In this document: piece by piece, positions 63,620-64,000 of the stretch | How positions within the stretch are numbered: the stretch's first letter is position 1 | Layout: each line of letters opens with the position of its first letter | Position numbers and translations under genes: made by a program | Notes under the pieces: generated by a model | Databases searched by the model: none | Told to the model about the DNA's origin: nothing | What the model saw: the letters and a program-made list of their open reading frames with translations, nothing else | NCBI RefSeq assembly: GCF_024741135.1 | Contig: NZ_JANSUY010000022.1 | Coordinates: forward strand, 1-64,000 | Direction of reading: 5' to 3' | Length of the DNA: 64,000 nucleotides | Source of the DNA: Aquiflexum gelatinilyticum | Lineage (GTDB): Bacteria; Bacteroidota; Bacteroidia; Cytophagales; Cyclobacteriaceae

Positions 63620-64000
63620 ATGCGCAGAATTATACTTTTGTTGGCATTTGGTCTTTCACATTTGGCCCATGGTCAGGAAATGCTCTCCTATGACAATTAT
63701 TTGACATGGGTGAGGGCATTCCATCCTGTTGCCAAACAAGCTGATATTACTGTGGAATTTGGGGAATTGGAACTCCGCGCCTCGCGGGGAGGCTTTGATC
63801 CTAGGTTGTATGGTGATTATGAAGCTAAGAGGTTTAAAAACACAAACTATTTTGACAAAAGGGAAGGTGGAATTGTAATTCCAACAATGGCTGGCGTAGA
63901 GTTAAAAGGCTTGGTGGAATATAATACCGGTACTTTATTGAATCCCGAACTGGAAGTTCCTGAGGATGGATTGGCGGCTTTTGGCGCTTCTTTCAATCTC
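63620..64000 (+). CDS. TolC-family outer-membrane protein, cut by the window end
   Basis: The reading frame starts at the ATG at 63620, 2 bases after the HlyD stop, and runs 127 codons to the edge of the window with no stop. It begins with a signal peptide (MRRIILLLAFGLSHLAHG), then YDNYLTWVRAFHPVAKQADI and LRASRGGFDPRLYGDYEAKR, a pattern seen at the N-terminus of TolC-type proteins in such operons. It should be the outer-membrane channel of this export system. The C-terminal part lies outside the window. Confidence 0.8.
   Translation, partial: MRRIILLLAFGLSHLAHGQEMLSYDNYLTWVRAFHPVAKQADITVEFGELELRASRGGFDPRLYGDYEAKRFKNTNYFDKREGGIVIPTMAGVELKGLVEYNTGTLLNPELEVPEDGLAAFGASFNL

Overview
The window looks like chromosomal DNA of a Bacteroidota bacterium, most likely a member of the Cytophagales (Cyclobacteriaceae-like). 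The evidence is a FecI/FecR pair of the Bacteroidetes type, a TonB-dependent receptor with an N-terminal carboxypeptidase-regulatory-like domain, several TAnnTTTG-type -7 promoter boxes, lipoproteins with short lipoboxes, GC content near 40% by eye, and spacers filled with degenerate repeated words. The family placement is inference. I see no rRNA, tRNA, CRISPR array, prophage or intact insertion sequence.

Layout. 0.1-5.3 kb: a small membrane protein, an rRNA methyltransferase (RlmI type), a sodium:solute symporter and an ABC-F ATPase, all on the minus strand. 5.5-8.8 kb: a SEDS-like (FtsW/RodA-related) membrane protein without the usual catalytic loop, just downstream of a protein with two beta-propellers flanking four membrane helices. 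9.1-19.4 kb: a minus-strand envelope and signalling block. It contains an ECF sigma factor, a FecR anti-sigma factor, an STN-domain protein fused to an LA_2272-type surface repeat domain, an AT-rich lipoprotein, a second LA_2272-type protein, a small outer-membrane barrel, a TonB-dependent receptor and an upstream DoxX-like membrane protein. 20.0-23.2 kb: a FucP-like transporter, an SDR dehydrogenase and an FAH-family hydrolase, resembling part of the oxidative L-fucose pathway. 23.4-26.1 kb: a second ECF sigma factor with a membrane partner, an alpha/beta hydrolase and a Crp-like regulator. 26.4-32.2 kb: a two-subunit molybdenum hydroxylase (IorAB type), an AgcS amino-acid:cation symporter and a glycerate kinase. 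32.2-37.1 kb: an acyl-CoA dehydrogenase, a sugar O-acetyltransferase, a DinB-like protein and a ceramidase-like lipoprotein.

37.3-47.7 kb holds an ABC exporter, an NTF2-like secreted protein, a response regulator, an SLC13-type permease and a run of small minus-strand genes, including one resembling an acyl carrier protein without its serine. 47.9-54.0 kb is a complete tripartite RND efflux operon (permease, adaptor, TolC) with a TetR repressor. Two matching palindromes, one before tetR and one before tolC, look like its operators. 54.3-59.8 kb holds a Tat-exported Gfo/Idh/MocA oxidoreductase, a truncated secreted gene, an outer-membrane barrel protein, a lipase-like hydrolase and an M28 peptidase. 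59.9-64.0 kb is a second export cluster (TetR, ABC exporter with a degenerate ATPase site, HlyD adaptor, TolC) that runs off the end of the window.

The most unusual items are the FecI-FecR-STN/LA_2272 operon, in which the partner expected to be a TonB receptor is replaced by a different outer-surface domain; the SEDS-like protein lacking the catalytic loop; the export ABC protein with substituted catalytic residues; and the intergenic repeats and palindromes. All domain calls were made by eye, with no database search.
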